A stretch of 40,529 nucleotides of DNA from Letharia columbiana (GCF_014066305.1 NW_023501158.1:1-40529), one strand, 5' to 3'. Counted from the first letter of the stretch, positions 21,604-34,138 are shown. Made by a program: numbers and translations. The notes: a model not told the origin generated them from the letters alone.

Positions 21604-22959
21604 TCAACCGCCCCAATTCCTCTCCTTCGCCGCCTCCAAATCATCCACATTCAAAGCACCCTCCCCCTCTCTCATCAAAACATCCCAAACATGATCACGT
21701 CTCCCCACCGGCCAAGCCGGCGTATCCCAATACCTAGCCTTGAGGCCTCTCTCCTGGGCACCCTTGATCTGTCCCCTGATAGTCAGCACCTGCTGTGGCG
21801 TGAGGATGCCATGCCACAAGTTTCCCAACTCTTTCTGAAACGACACGGACGCGTAGTATGAGTTTTCGCGGGTGTATTTCTCGCTCATGAGAAGTTGATC
21901 GTATTTGTTTATGGATGTGGGATCGTCCCCCCAGAGCTCGTCCAGCGGAGCGTCGTAGAAGATGTCCCGGTATGTGGTGTTGGCGACGAGGAGGTTGAAT
22001 GGGGTGTTGCCTGTGCCTACGACTGTGATCAGGCCTGGCACCACGGCTGAGCCGTTGAAGTGGGTCAGCCAGCCACGGGAGCGGAAAGGGTCGAGGTGCT
22101 CGAGCACGGCGAGGAAAGTTGAGGCGCCATCGGTTTTCATGTCGATCAAGAGGATGAGGGGAGTGTTCGGGCTGGTCTCGAAGACTCCGTTGAGGGCTGT
22201 TGTGCTGGACAATGTTCCGTTTGTAGTGGTGACTTGGTTGGGTGCGTTTTGGTTCGAGAGGATTGAGACTATAGGGTCGATGTAAAGCGATTCCAGTGTT
22301 CGTTCCTTGGTTAAGGATTTCTGGGAGTGGCCAACGAAGAGGTCATTGCCAAACAGCCAGACGTCGGCTTCGACGCTGGTGCAGCCTGCGGCTAGAGCAT
22401 CGTAGAGCGGCACATGGCGCCAGTAGTCGTTGTGTGAGTGGCACGGGATAGGTTCGATATCACGGCTGAAGTCTGCAGGCAGTGTCTTTACAAGTTGTGT
22501 GGGGTAGTTGGATAATCCCCATGAGGCAATGGTCTTTTGGATATCACTCTGAGGGATAAGCCTCCGGAGGTGGATGATGTAGTATATCAATAGAGAAGCT
22601 AGGACACTGGACATGAACATCAGCAGAGCGCCGTCCACGTCAGGTGCAAAGACTACTAACATGACTGCAACGGATGCTATGATTGCGAATAACAGCAGTT
22701 TCGGTATTGGCCGCTGTTGCTTTCCCTTCCACCTCTGAAAGGCGGAGGTTGTCCTACTTGGTCGCGATCCCTTGGCTGCCGGCGGGACAACAGCTGTCAA
22801 CCATCGCAATTTTGGGTGTGACTTTTTAACAAATCCTTCTTCGAGGTTGTCGACTGATGTTTCGCTATCACTGGACACTGCTGAAACTCGATCTGGGCTA
22901 TTTGCGCGCAATTTCCGAGGTTGCACAGATGGTAAGGATACGGGCCGGTTAATCGCCAT
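21604..22959 (-). CDS. AIM6-like PLC-like phosphodiesterase, membrane-anchored
   Basis: Continuous frame; the first ATG is at 22,959, giving 451 residues (ten further codons upstream begin with TTG and are not used). An N-terminal disordered region rich in S, P and R is followed by two hydrophobic segments (about residues 88-104 and 109-131), then a PLC-like TIM-barrel domain: CHSHNDYWRHVPLYDALAAG (about 173-192) with the HND pair, SVEADVWL (about 195-202), FVGHS (about 208-212), LILLIDMKTDG, and ARYWDTPAWP near the C-terminus. This order is that of the Altered Inheritance of Mitochondria 6 family, related to glycerophosphodiester phosphodiesterases. Substrate is unknown; yeast AIM6 is named from a mitochondrial inheritance screen. 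No frameshift or stop is seen and length fits the family. The gene lies alone, about 0.9 kb from the second RIP-type block. Confidence 0.9.
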   Translation of the reverse strand: MAINRPVSLPSVQPRKLRANSPDRVSAVSSDSETSVDNLEEGFVKKSHPKLRWLTAVVPPAAKGSRPSRTTSAFQRWKGKQQRPIPKLLLFAIIASVAVMLVVFAPDVDGALLMFMSSVLASLLIYYIIHLRRLIPQSDIQKTIASWGLSNYPTQLVKTLPADFSRDIEPIPCHSHNDYWRHVPLYDALAAGCTSVEADVWLFGNDLFVGHSQKSLTKERTLESLYIDPIVSILSNQNAPNQVTTTNGTLSSTTALNGVFETSPNTPLILLIDMKTDGASTFLAVLEHLDPFRSRGWLTHFNGSAVVPGLITVVGTGNTPFNLLVANTTYRDIFYDAPLDELWGDDPTSINKYDQLLMSEKYTRENSYYASVSFQKELGNLWHGILTPQQVLTIRGQIKGAQERGLKARYWDTPAWPVGRRDHVWDVLMREGEGALNVDDLEAAKERNWGG

Positions 22960-23865
22960 TGCGAATTGAACGAAAATGATAGAAGACAATTAGAGAAAGG
23001 GTATGAACGTGGGCCTTCTACCTGGAGGGATTAAAAGAAGAAGAAGAGCGAGGCGCAAAGGAGCTTGAAACTAGAATGCGGTCTAGTCAAGAGGGACGAG
23101 CGCATCAGGCATCCTTTGTTCACTGGAAAAAGAAAGACAAGTGACCGGTGCCCCTTTCGATACGAGGGGTCCGCCGTTTATGACACAAATCGCAGGCTAC
23201 CCTTTTATGTATAGTCCATCGCTAAAACATCATGAAACCTCTTCAGATGAGGCTGTCTTCATCCTTGCGCGGTCCTGCAAAACAATATGCGCAAAACATA
23301 CAGTGGCGCAGTCACATCCAGAGGCGCGCAAATCGAGTACTGAACGTTTCAGCATGTAGCATTGAGAACATGATATTTGTTTGTAGTCATGTCTTTCGTT
23401 CTTTCGTTCGGTCACTGAGCTGGATGTGCGTTAATTTAAGTTTGGGCTATGTCGCAATATCAGCCACTCGGCGGAAAGCGAGGGGCCAGGCCATCGTTGT
23501 TGTTATTCAAAGGGCTGCCAGGCTCAATGAGGGAGAGTATAGTGATGATCATGGCAGACACCCTTTCGCTTAGTTCGTAAGGAAGGAAGTATAGGGGCTG
23601 CTAGTGGGTGTGGGACGAATAGGCAGCAGTTCTTGCAGACCTGCGGTGAAGGCTGTAAGACAATGCATCAAGCTAAGTCATCTGCGCAGCTGAACACGGA
23701 GATATGGTAAGAAAGACTGTATGCTGTTTCGGCCGAAGATTAGTGAATGCAACATTCCCTCAACGCTGGTTAAACGATGTTGCCAAACGTCTATTTCAAG
23801 CATTGCGGGCAGGATTCGGGGTTTTGTGCATATTCCGCCTCGCTGTGCCAGTCTTTCAACGGAGT
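22960..23865. other. Upstream region of the AIM6-like gene, up to the AT block
   Basis: Short frames only. Pyrimidine-rich sequence complementary to AAGAAGAAGAG lies near 23,035-23,050, probably the transcript leader of the minus-strand gene. The shift to AT-rich sequence is abrupt at about 23,865-23,875 (GTGTTTTTTAATATTAACG). Confidence 0.45.
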
Positions 23866-24564
23866 GTTTTTTAATATTAACGAAGTAATATTTAATTAAA
23901 GATTTTAAAGTTATCTATCTTAATTATAACCTACTTCTTAATTAGTAATAATAACTTTATAATAATTATAAAAGCTTTATACTTATAGACTTTAATATTA
24001 ATATATATTACTATCTATCGCTTAAGTTTAAAATTAAGTAATCTTAAATTAGAGATATTAGATTAATTAAGAATAAAGAAGCTCGCTTAGCTACTAATAT
24101 ATAAATATCTTATTTAATACTTATATTCACTCTATAGTAGCTAGATCTACTTATTATAATAAATATAACTTATAGATAAAGCTATATATATATATAGACT
24201 ATAGAGTATACGTTAATATAGATAGATATATTAAGAGGCTAAATTTCTATTCGTAATTTATATAGTAAAGTAGTCTTCGAAATAATAATTAGCTTATATA
24301 GTCTAGTAATTAAGAATATTACTTATAAAAAACCCGGCTATTAAATCGCATATATATTTATATTTTATAATATATATATATTAGAATAGTCGTAGAAAAA
24401 TAGCTTTATAATCTAGAATATATTATATAATTAATATAGTTCTTTAGAATAAAGCCTATATTTTTTTTTATAGAAGTTTTTTAGCTATAGCTAAATTTAA
24501 ACTATAGGCCTCTAAGAGTAGTAGCTCGACATCGAGTTATAGATATTAGAGTATCGCTATAGTA

Positions 24565-24858
24565 ATGTAAGTATTATAAGTAAGTACTATAAGTAAGTAC
24601 TATAAGTAAGTATTATAAGTATAATATAATAATTATATAAGTAAGTACTATAAGTAAGTATTATAAGTAAATACTATAAATAAGTACTATAAGTAAGTAT
24701 TATAAGTAAGTAAGTATTATAAGTACTATAAGTATTATAAGTACTATAAGTAAGTAAGTATTATAAGTAAGTAAGTATTATAAGTAAGTAAGTACTATAA
24801 GTAAGTAAGTACTATAAGTATTATAAGTAAGTAAGTATTATAAGTAAGTAAGTACTAT
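24565..24858. repeat. Minisatellite, units of TATAAGTAAGTAC type
   Basis: About 290 bp of tandem units alternating ACTATAAGTAAGT and ATTATAAGTAAGT, with some units extended by one GTAA. Purity is high compared with the surrounding mutated DNA, so it probably expanded after, or was immune to, the RIP that hit its neighbours (it contains no C before A). Confidence 0.85.
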
Positions 24859-24949
24859 AAGTAACTAAATATATAAATAGTATAATTTCTTTATAATTAT
24901 CTAGTATACTCGTCTCTTAATTATTTAGAACGTTATAAAGATAATAGAT

Positions 24950-25650
24950 ACTTTAAATATTACTCTTTCGAGCGCTTTAAAGTTCGTTATAAGATTAGTT
25001 ATATAATTATAAAGTAATTTAATAATATATATTTTTATTATATAGAGAAGAAGAAGTTCTTATATCGACAGCGACGATAGTAATATTATACTTTTTAGAT
25101 TCGCTATAATTCTTTCTTCGAGTATATTATCGAAGCGTTAAGGGGCTTTAATTTAAAGAAGAATTATTATTAAATAAGAAAGTAGTAGTTAAAGAGATAT
25201 TTTACTCTAAAATAATAGAAATAATTATTCTAATTTTAATATTTTATAATTTTTATAAGATAGAAAGTATTAAAATAATGCGATTTAATTAATCGAGGCC
25301 TTTCGAATCGCTTTCAAACCGTAGCTACTAAACTTTAAATTAATAATAAATAATTATTAATAATTTTCTTTATAGAATATTAAATAGTCGATATCGATTA
25401 AGACTATTAACGGCGATAGCGAGATCGAACGATAACGCGATACTATCTCGAAAGATCTTTATAAATAAAATTATAAGAGGAGCGTACTCGATAAGTTTTA
25501 TATAAAGTAATTATTAAATAATAAGAGTCTAAGTAATCGATTTTTAAATATTAAAAAGTAAGGTATAGACGTAATTTCTAAACTTCGAATAAATTTAATT
25601 CGTTTAAAAATACGTTATTCGAGGTTTTCTAAGGTTATCTATTAATTTAC
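24950..25650. repeat. Direct repeat copy 1 in the RIP block
   Basis: Sequence recurring at about 29,700-30,430 in the same orientation. Shared landmarks include CGATAG then ACTTTAATTTAAAG, the AATTAATC/AATTAATTAG area, TCTAAGTAATCGA against GCTAAGTAATCGA, and AATAAATTTAATTC followed by TTTAAAAA and ACGT. Divergence is high, as expected for RIP. Could be paired LTRs or two copies of one element. Confidence 0.5.
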
Positions 25651-28600
25651 TAAGAAAATAGAGGCCTTATTTATTATAAGAGTAATATACTTTAATAAGT
25701 CTCTTTTAATATACTCCTATACTTATACTTTATAAGTCTCTTTTAATATATACTTAATAATATATTAGTAATATCGAAATTATTAACTTATTATAAAGCT
25801 TCTAATCGTAAGTAAAAGAGAAGTAGAAGATCTCTCGAGAAGGGAATTAAGCGAGATAGAAGATTAAACTATTAAGAGCTATATATATATACTTCGAAAA
25901 TTATAATATCGCCTTTATATATCGATATATCGATTACGTAGTTAGTCTATATTAATAGATTAATCTAGAGCTAAATTGATAGCGTAGAATTACGTCTACG
26001 AGTCTTTCTAGATAATAGCTTAGTCTACTTTTTAGATAACTATTTATAAATAATAGAGGTCGTTCGCTTACGGCTATTCTTCGTGCTAGTCTTCTACTAC
26101 TTATTTTCCTACTCTTTTAAAACGCTCTCTTCTTTCTTATATACTTCTTATTAATCGATTTAAGTAATAACGATCTCGATAGAAGAAAGACTATCGTCTA
26201 TAATAAGATCTTAAATTTATTAGATTTAATATAAGAATTCTTAAGAAATAGAACGAGTTACTTATAAAATCGAAATTATCGCCTCGTAGTATATTCTATA
26301 TACCCTTATTCTTATTCTTATCTATACTCTTATTAAGAATATCTTTTAACTTCGCTTATTCTTCTTCTTCTTCTTTTTATTTAATAAAGTCTTCTTCTTC
26401 TTTAATAAAGTTATTATAAGAAATCTCCTTTAAGGTATACTTAAAGTTATTCTTATCATTATTCGAGATTATAATAATCTTATACTTGTCGAGTTCGTCT
26501 AGCTTAAGTTATAGACTTAGCGATATATAAAATAATTAATATTAAGACTTTATTTTAGAGTTAGAATTAATCTTATTTTCTTCTTTAATCTTCTATTCTT
26601 TCTATTTAGATTTCGTCTTAATTCTAATAAATTTCCTCTCTTTCTTAACTTTTAATTAACTTTTACGAGAAAATATAAGCTTTAACTTTCTAGATTTTAT
26701 ATTATCTTCTAATTTTTTTTTAAATAATAATATATAAATAGCGTCTAGAATTAAGAAAGTTTATACTATATTATTTCTTTTAAAGTCTTTAATAATTAGA
26801 TTATTTTAGATATTAGCTATATCGCTAGATATAAAAATAAATATAAAAAGAGTTTTAACTTTAGATTTACTTATAAAAAGAATCGTCGAACTTTAGATAA
26901 TTTATTTATCGATATATTAAATTCTATTAATAAGATCTAATTATCTTATTTCGCTTATAAGAAGTTTATCGATAAAGTCTTATAGCTCGTAATTCTTTTA
27001 AAGTACTCGTTATTTTACTACGATATTAATTATCTCTATTATAGATATTAATATATATTAATTAAAAAGAATAATCGACTTATCGATCTAAAAGAATCTC
27101 GCTTTTAAATACTCTTTTATATTAAATATAGAAGAAGCTCGTTTATCGTATTAATATATATATATATCTATTATAAAATAATATATAGGCTTATATATAT
27201 TATTAGATTCTAGGCTAATAAGATAAAATCTAATATTAAATCGAGATAGCGCTATTATTACTAGAAAATAAGGGTGTATAGCGAGAATACTAGCGTCGGT
27301 ATAAGAAAGAGATCTATCTACTTTTTAAGTCTTAAAAATAAATCGCTAACGAAAGTACTCGCTAATAAAGACTTCGGTCTTATTCTTATTATATAGATTT
27401 AACTTATATCTAATAGAAGTAATTCTTTAAATAATTACTATAGATATAATCCTTTAAAATTATAAGATATAAAATCTATTTATTAAGTTAATATCGAGCT
27501 AAATTAATAAAACTCTTTCTTATAAAGTAAATCGAGTATTTGAAGCTTAAGATATATTAATAATTAATTAAGAGAGAATATAAGTAATAAGTATTAAGCT
27601 ACTTAAGAATTCATTTACTCGTTTTAATAGATAATTATATTTATTATAAGTAATATTTAAAGATAGATAATTATAATTAATATTAGAAATCTTATATTAT
27701 CGTTAAGACGCTTTATCTATATAATCTACGTTAGTTATATAAAATATCTAATAAGAGATAAGTAAAAAAGAAGATCTCGAAGTTATAGAAAGAGCTTTAA
27801 GTCTTTAAAAGCTTTCTAAATAAATTCGCCTTAAATAATAAACTTACTTTTATAAATATAAGATTTAATATTACGATAAAAAGTCTATATCTTCTTAATA
27901 GGCGAATTTAATAATAAAATTAAGATTTAAAAGATATATTTAAAAGCTAATACGTTAATTAATATAAAGATTAATATAAATATAATAAAGTAAGTAAAAA
28001 TAAACGAAGCTAGATCTTATTTAAGAATAGAATAATCTTTAATTTATTTTATAGACGCTAAGTAGTCTTAAAGAAGACTATAAGTCTTATAACGATATTA
28101 AACGAATTTAGAAGAATAATAAAGGCTTTAAATAGCTCGAATTCATTCTCGCTAGACGTCTTAATAGTATAACTATTAAATTAATATAGCTATTAATATA
28201 GTAGTTATTAATAAAAAATCTTTTCTCTATTAGCTTTATTACTATTAAAAATACGTCTACTATACTTAAATATTTATTATAAAATATAATTTAACTAATA
28301 TTCGAATATAGCTATTATCGAGATTATTCTTTTATTATTTATCTATCCGTATTTTATTAAGCCGCCTTTCTTTTATTATATCTTCTTTTAGTTAATTATC
28401 GACTTTCTTCTCTTTCTCTTTAATTCTAATAGAATTCGCTATAAATAGTATAAGCTAATAAGACGTAAAGCTATATTACGTCTTTATATTACTCTTTATC
28501 TTATTATTATACTATATCTCTATAAATAAGTCTTACGCGCTAAGATCTATTAGTAAGATATATAACGACGTATTTCTAATATAGTTTAGCCGTTCGATAT

Positions 28601-29699
28601 GATTATAGAGCGCTATATTTAATATTTAATTTTTTTTTTATAATCTTATATCTGAAGGTTCTATCGAATTTTCGAAAGGTATAAGATATTTATTCTTACT
28701 ATTCGGCTTATAATAAATATCGCTATTATAATTTTAAGCTTTTAAGTATTAGATAATTACTTATAGCTATTCTTTCTTTTATAATTATAATATATTCGTT
28801 ATATATTATTATAGACTTATTTTAATTATTAAAGAAATAGATTAATTATTAAGAACTAGCTTTCGTCTTTATAAAGATTAAATATATTTAAAGTCTTAGC
28901 TTATCTTTTTAATAATAATCTTTCTTATATTATAATAGAGCTCTTTAAGATAATCTTAACGCTATTTAAATTATAAGAATTAATTATAATAAAAAGAAGT
29001 TATAATTAAATAAGTATCTTTAGAGATATCGAGTATTACTCGAGCTTCGAAGCGATAATATCTAAATATATTAACGATTAATTAAAATTCGATATTTATA
29101 TTTAATTATTACTCTTTTTCTATAAAAGAAGACTTATAATTAGACTTTAGAATATATTCTATTATATATACGCTTTATATCTAAATATTTTATTATTATA
29201 ATAGAATATTATAAATATAAAAAGAAATTAATAATATCTCGATCTCGAAAGACTATAAAATAAATATATAAATTAGAAATAATTATTATAAGAGCTATAC
29301 TTACTTAAATCCCTTTATTTTTTTTTCTAAAATAAAACTATTAGATATTATCTATAAATTTATATAATTTTAAGAATTATTTATTAAAAAATATAATATC
29401 TAGAATAATACGTAGTATTTAATATCTAGAATTAGAGTTAGAGTTATAGATTAATATTACTTAATATCTCAACGTTAAGATTATTATAACTCTTAAATCT
29501 CTTTATTATATTATATTAAAAAAAGACTTACGAGTAATTTAAAATATACTTTAAAGATTAATTAAATTACTTTAATATAATATTTAATTAATATAAAGAT
29601 AATATAATTAATAATAATAATCTACGAGCTAATAGCGAATATTTCCGCTATTAAAAAGTTTAATATTATTAATAATATATTAAGACTACGCTTATAATA

Positions 29700-30430
29700 C
29701 TACTTTTCTCTTTAAAATATCGACTTTCTTAGCGATATAGATCGATATAAGTTCTTCTTCTTATTAGTAATATTAAGATCGCTATAAATATATATCTACG
29801 AAAAATTTAATAAAATCTTAAGACTTTTAAATTTTAATAGCTTTAAGAGCGCTTATCTCTAGCGGCGATAGCGATAATTATACGCTTCCCGGTATATCTA
29901 ATAGATATCTTATTAATAGTATATCGTAGTAGTATTCGAGACTTTAATTTTAAAGAAAATATATAAAGAAGTAATTAAATAATAATTAAATAAGTATTTT
30001 ACTATAGAATAATTATTAAATATTATATTTTTAGATAAAGAAGATAAGTTAAAATAAAGGCTTCTAATTAATTAGATATTATCGAATTACTTTTAAATTA
30101 TATACGCTAAGACTTAAATTAATATTAAATAGCTTTCTTAATAAAATATTAAATTTATAAAATTATATTAAGATTTTAAATAATAATAGCGAGGTCTAAG
30201 ATAATATAATATAGTTTTAAAAGTAGTTATCGAGTGTATAAGTAAGGGTTATATATTCGATGAATTCTATAAGACGTTATTATTAAGTATTAAGTCGCTA
30301 AGTAATCGAGTTATAAATATAGAAAAATAAGATTTTACTATATATTTAGAAGACTTTAAATAAATTTAATTCATTTAAAAACGTAAAGTTTAAGATTTAT
30401 TGTATTATATACTAGTTTAACTATTCTAGC
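29700..30430. repeat. Direct repeat copy 2 in the RIP block
   Basis: Counterpart of 24,950-25,650; spacing between matched landmarks is 4.76-4.80 kb throughout, so the two copies align co-linearly over at least 500 bp. If they are LTRs the element would be about 5.4 kb, a common size for LTR retrotransposons; no primer-binding site or TG...CA ends can be seen because such dinucleotides have been erased. Confidence 0.5.
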
Positions 30431-32049
30431 TAAATATATATAACTTAGTAAATACTTATATTAAATAATATATATACTTATTAATCTTATTTCTCTATTA
30501 TATCTTCGCTATCGATATAAGAAGATAAATATAATAATTAATAACCTTCGAACTTATTATTAGATATATTATTATTTACTATATCGACGTCGTAAGATAA
30601 AAGTTTAATATTAAAATATCTCGTTAATTTAGTTATCTCCTTCTCTTTCTACTTTATAATCTCTTATACTTAAATATTTATTATATTCTAATATATAACT
30701 TAATAATAAATATCTTAAGATCTTAATAAAATAGTAAGAGTAAAGTTAAAGTTTTCGATTATAAGTATATACTAATAAATCTACTCGCGTAGAGTATTAT
30801 AAATCGTATTATATTAAGAGCTTTTATTCTTATTAATATTTAACGCGTTTAGAGTATACGAATTATAATTTATATTAATAATCTTCTAATTATAAAACTT
30901 TATTATAGTTAATATTAAATATTTATCGAGATTATAGAATAGTTACTTTAATATATATATATATATATATTAGTTAGATTATTTATCTTTCTCTTTAATC
31001 TTAAACTCTTTTAAATTAATATATAGATTTTATAACTAGTCGATTATAATATAATCACCTTTCTATCTATAAATCTTATAACTATTTTAGATATCTCGTT
31101 ATTTAAATATCTCTTTACGAATAATAGATATATAGATAGCTAATAGCGCGATTTTAGAAGTCTTATTATATTTATTAAAAGAGTTATTAATACTTATTCT
31201 ATCGAAGAATCTAATTTAGCGATTAACTACTCTATTATAAAGCTATATTTATTATAACTTAATTCATTAATTAATAATACTCTTATTATATATTTAATAA
31301 TCTCGAAATAAAGACGTTTCGTTTTTTAAATCTAATACTATACGTAGATATTAATATATATTAACTATAATTATAATCTTAATTCCTCGATTTAAATATA
31401 TAAACTTCGATATTATTTTAGCGATATTAATAGTATAGAGGTATTATATAATAATATTAATAGCGATATAAGCTAAGATTTTAATATAGATTTAAATAAT
31501 AAAGTGTAAGTAGATATTAATATAGGCGTAGATCTAAATATTATAATCGTTAAGCTTTAAATAGCTATTAATAAATTAGACGAAATTAGACTCTAATAGC
31601 CTTTATTTTCTTTAATAGCGATTCGCCTATTTATCTTATTAAGTAATTCTCTTAAGATCTATTTTCTTTAAAGTTACCGCGATACGATTTCTATTAATAA
31701 GATCTTTTCGATTCTAATATATATATATATATATTAATTTAATATCGAAGTTCGTAGTTATCGAGTTTTTTATAATAGCTCTAAGCTTCTCTTATAGCTC
31801 TCGATTCTAAATTACTAGATTACTTAGCTTACGCTTATACTTTATATTATAAATAATTTAAAAGCTTTTTAACTATTATTTTATAATAATAAATTCTTTT
31901 TTATATAGATTATATAGAATCTATATATCTAATATTATTTCTTTATAGAAGAGAGCTATAAAAAAAACAAACACGCGTCTCAAAATTCATGTTCCTCCAA
32001 GGCTTCGTACTCAATTCGTACTATGGTGTCATGGTTGGCAGGTCGCACG

Positions 32050-32746
32050 TCCACCAAAACGAAGAAGACCCGGTATGGCGTCTCAAAAACTCAGAAGCCA
32101 CACCATAGGAGCTTTCAAAGGTGCAAGCCGAGAGACCTAGACTAGTCCTTGACGCAAATAGAGCCCGTTTCATGCCGTCGCCCTTCGAATCTGCTTTAAG
32201 TACGGAAAACTAGACACACAGACGGTTCCGAACCAGCTACCTCCGGTTTACAACAAGCGAACCACTACACAACTCGGCAACAAAACGAGCCTCTATGACT
32301 TCGTGTAAGCCGAGAATGTTGCAAAAGGTAGCGTTCTCGTCCTGAAAGCCCACCTGAACCCGGATCACACGTCTGGGATGGTTGGTGGCGAAGCCTCCAT
32401 CCTGACCGACGGCAAGCTCGTGCATTCCTGGGACACGACACGGCTCATTTGGCGCGCCGCTGGCGATACCACGCGCCCAGAAGACATCAGAGTCATCCCA
32501 GCCTGGCTCCGCATGGCTATAGCACTTGTGACGGAGTGGATGTTCTGGATTGGCACGTCCGGTCGAAGACAACCCCTCATTTTCAACAAACAAATCATGT
32601 CGCACGTATATTAGACCCAGCCATTCAACATTGATAAGACTGAAGAGAGGCTGGGTAATCATCCCGTGCCGGACTGGAAGGATGGCATAAAGCGCTCGGT
32701 GGAATGGGAGATTGAGACAAGGAAGAGCGATGGGAAGTCTGTGTAG
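32050..32746 (+). pseudogene. 3-beta-HSD / sterol-type NAD-dependent dehydrogenase, C-terminal part
   Basis: The C-terminal two-thirds of a 3-beta-hydroxysteroid dehydrogenase/isomerase-like protein can be read on the plus strand. Pieces in order: ELSKVQAERPRLVLDAN (the YxxxK region, with the expected Tyr codon a TAG at about 32,107), then after a two-base shift SPFHAVALRICFKYG, TVPNQLPPVYNK, QLGNKTSLYDFV, a TAA, AENVAKGSVLVLKAHL, GGEASILTDG, HSWDTTRLIWRAAGD, RVIPAWLRMAIALVTEW, another TAG after SHVY, then FNIDKTEERLG and WKDGIKRSVEWE, ending at TAG 32,744-32,746. The family's extended SDR pattern fits throughout. The N-terminal Rossmann half is missing; it would lie in the AT block ending at about 31,965. 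Three in-frame stops and a frameshift make it a pseudogene. Two stops (TAA, TAG) could be CAA/CAG hit by CpA-to-TpA mutation. Confidence 0.8.
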
Positions 32747-33697
32747 AAATAAGGGCCAAGAATCTCGACTTACCGCGACCTTGTTTAATAAATCGAAGCC
32801 CTAGCCCGTGGGTGTACTTCGCATCTGTAGGAGATTGTACATGAGCACATAGGAACCAATTATATTCATTCTGTTTTGCGCGTGTTTCGGCCGTATCAAG
32901 GAACGATCCCAGGCTTTCCTTCCCTCCATCTTCTCGACCCAACTCCCACACAGCACCACCACTGGAGTCGGCAACGGCCTTTCGAACTTCACCGTCAATT
33001 CAGCAGTAGCGCAACCAGCAGCCCATTGCACAAACACCGGCGTTCCCAGCGTCTCATCTAGCAACGTAGCCATGAGACCTCCGTGTGCAAAATCTCTGCA
33101 AGATAACATTTAATCGGCGCATCGATATTGAGGTAGTCAATCGTGGCCTGAGCAGTTCTTTCACATACTTAAGCCCGCCGCTTACGCCTTCGCCGAGCGA
33201 AAAGAGCATTCGGCACTCCCCGGGGCCTTTCTGCGCTTCGACAGGCCGAGGGTCTTCGCTCCACCTGTCTGGAGGTATGAAGCCCCTGTAGAAGCATTGG
33301 GATGCTCGGATCGTAGCATCGGTCCATTGGGTTTGGGAGAAGAAAGTGCGACGATCAGTTTCCGGGTTGTTCTCGCTGCGAGATCGGTTGCCGATTGGGG
33401 TGAATGTTGGGTCGTCAAGAAGGGTTTGGTACCTTGAAATTTATTCGGAACATCAGTCCGTATCCGTTCCGTGAACGTAGAGATGGCTGACTGTCATGTT
33501 TACAGGGACGAGCTCCGGACGAGGTGAGTGAGATTTTTGACTCTTTTATCAAGGCAGCTCGCAGTGTAATTTTCCATACTCATCAAGAAGGGGTCATAAA
33601 GAGAAGCAGATTCTTACCAGTGTAGTGGAGTAAAATCGATGAGGTCTTCGGGGCAAATGATGGAAAAGTCGAATTTGGTGACATGCTTGGAGTCCAT
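32625..33697 (-). CDS. Hotdog-fold thioesterase (4HBT / THEM4-like)
   Basis: Exons in consistent phase: 33,618-33,697, 33,169-33,432, 32,905-33,095, then probably 32,625-32,824. ATG at 33,697 (MDSKHVTKFDF). Motifs in order: LHWYQTLLDDP with RSRSE, FFSQTQWTDATIRASQCFYR, SLGEGVSGGLK, then the catalytic-region helix DFAHGGLMATLLDETLG (HGG at 119-121, D/E at 128-129), ATAELTVKFERPLPTPVVVL and WVEKMEGRKAWD. This is the classic acyl-CoA thioesterase superfamily layout; the substrate is unknown. Introns 33,433-33,617 (GTAAGA...CAAG) and 33,096-33,168 (GTATGT...GCAG) are good. The third (32,825-32,904) needs a poor GTTCCT donor to join THGLGLRFIKQ, so the C-terminus is uncertain; unspliced, the frame ends at 32,801. 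It is convergent with, and may overlap, the dehydrogenase pseudogene. Possibly a gene beginning to decay. Confidence 0.7.
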
Positions 33698-34138
33698 GAT
33701 GCGCCAACGCAGCAGACGTTGGCTACGTGAGCGTCGAGAGTTCACAGGCGAAATAGGGAGATTATGAACCTTGGTACGGGGGAGCCGGTTTCTCGCGGGT
33801 CAGCTCAGAAAATTGCAGCTAGTCCAAGAGAGTTAGCACGTCCAAGGACTGGCAAGCACTAGCGACCACCATTGCTCGTGTTTGATTGGCAGAACCAAAG
33901 CCATGAACATGGTCTGCGACTACTCGCTCTTTCGCTCAGCACAGTATGGCTTTTGCCGGTACTCCGAGGATAGTAAGCCAGTGCCGAGTTGCCGGTCAAC
34001 ATATCTCAGACTTGCTTTGTGGAGAAGGTTCGTAGGTGGTAAGGCACATAGGAATCAGCAGCGCCTGTGCGGACTTCATCCAACATGTGAATTATTATAG
34101 GAGATGCTAGCGAGATTTGAATACTACAGCCATGGGCT
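33698..34138. other. Promoter side of the thioesterase gene, nothing else seen
   Basis: Short frames only, none with motifs or splice signals. No repeat or RNA gene is recognised. Confidence 0.4.

Larger units (their letters stand above)
23866..31964. repeat. AT-rich RIP-type block, no surviving genes
   Basis: Same composition as the first block: A+T dominates, CA and TG are very rare, CG is retained, and stops fill every frame. Runs such as TTATTATAAGA and CTTCTTCTTC survive. Repeated segments inside (minisatellite at 24,565; direct repeats near 25.0 and 29.8 kb) show it was built from repeats, most likely transposons, before mutation. Family identity is not recoverable by eye. Confidence 0.9.

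Noticed and set aside
21604..22989. 461-residue start for the AIM6-like protein and 95-residue start for the 18,541 ORF
   Set aside because: Both begin with TTG; the first ATG (22,959 and 18,556) has acceptable context and leaves the domains intact.
24565..24858. Regular repeats resembling a CRISPR array
   Set aside because: Units are contiguous tandem words without unique spacers, and the genome is eukaryotic.
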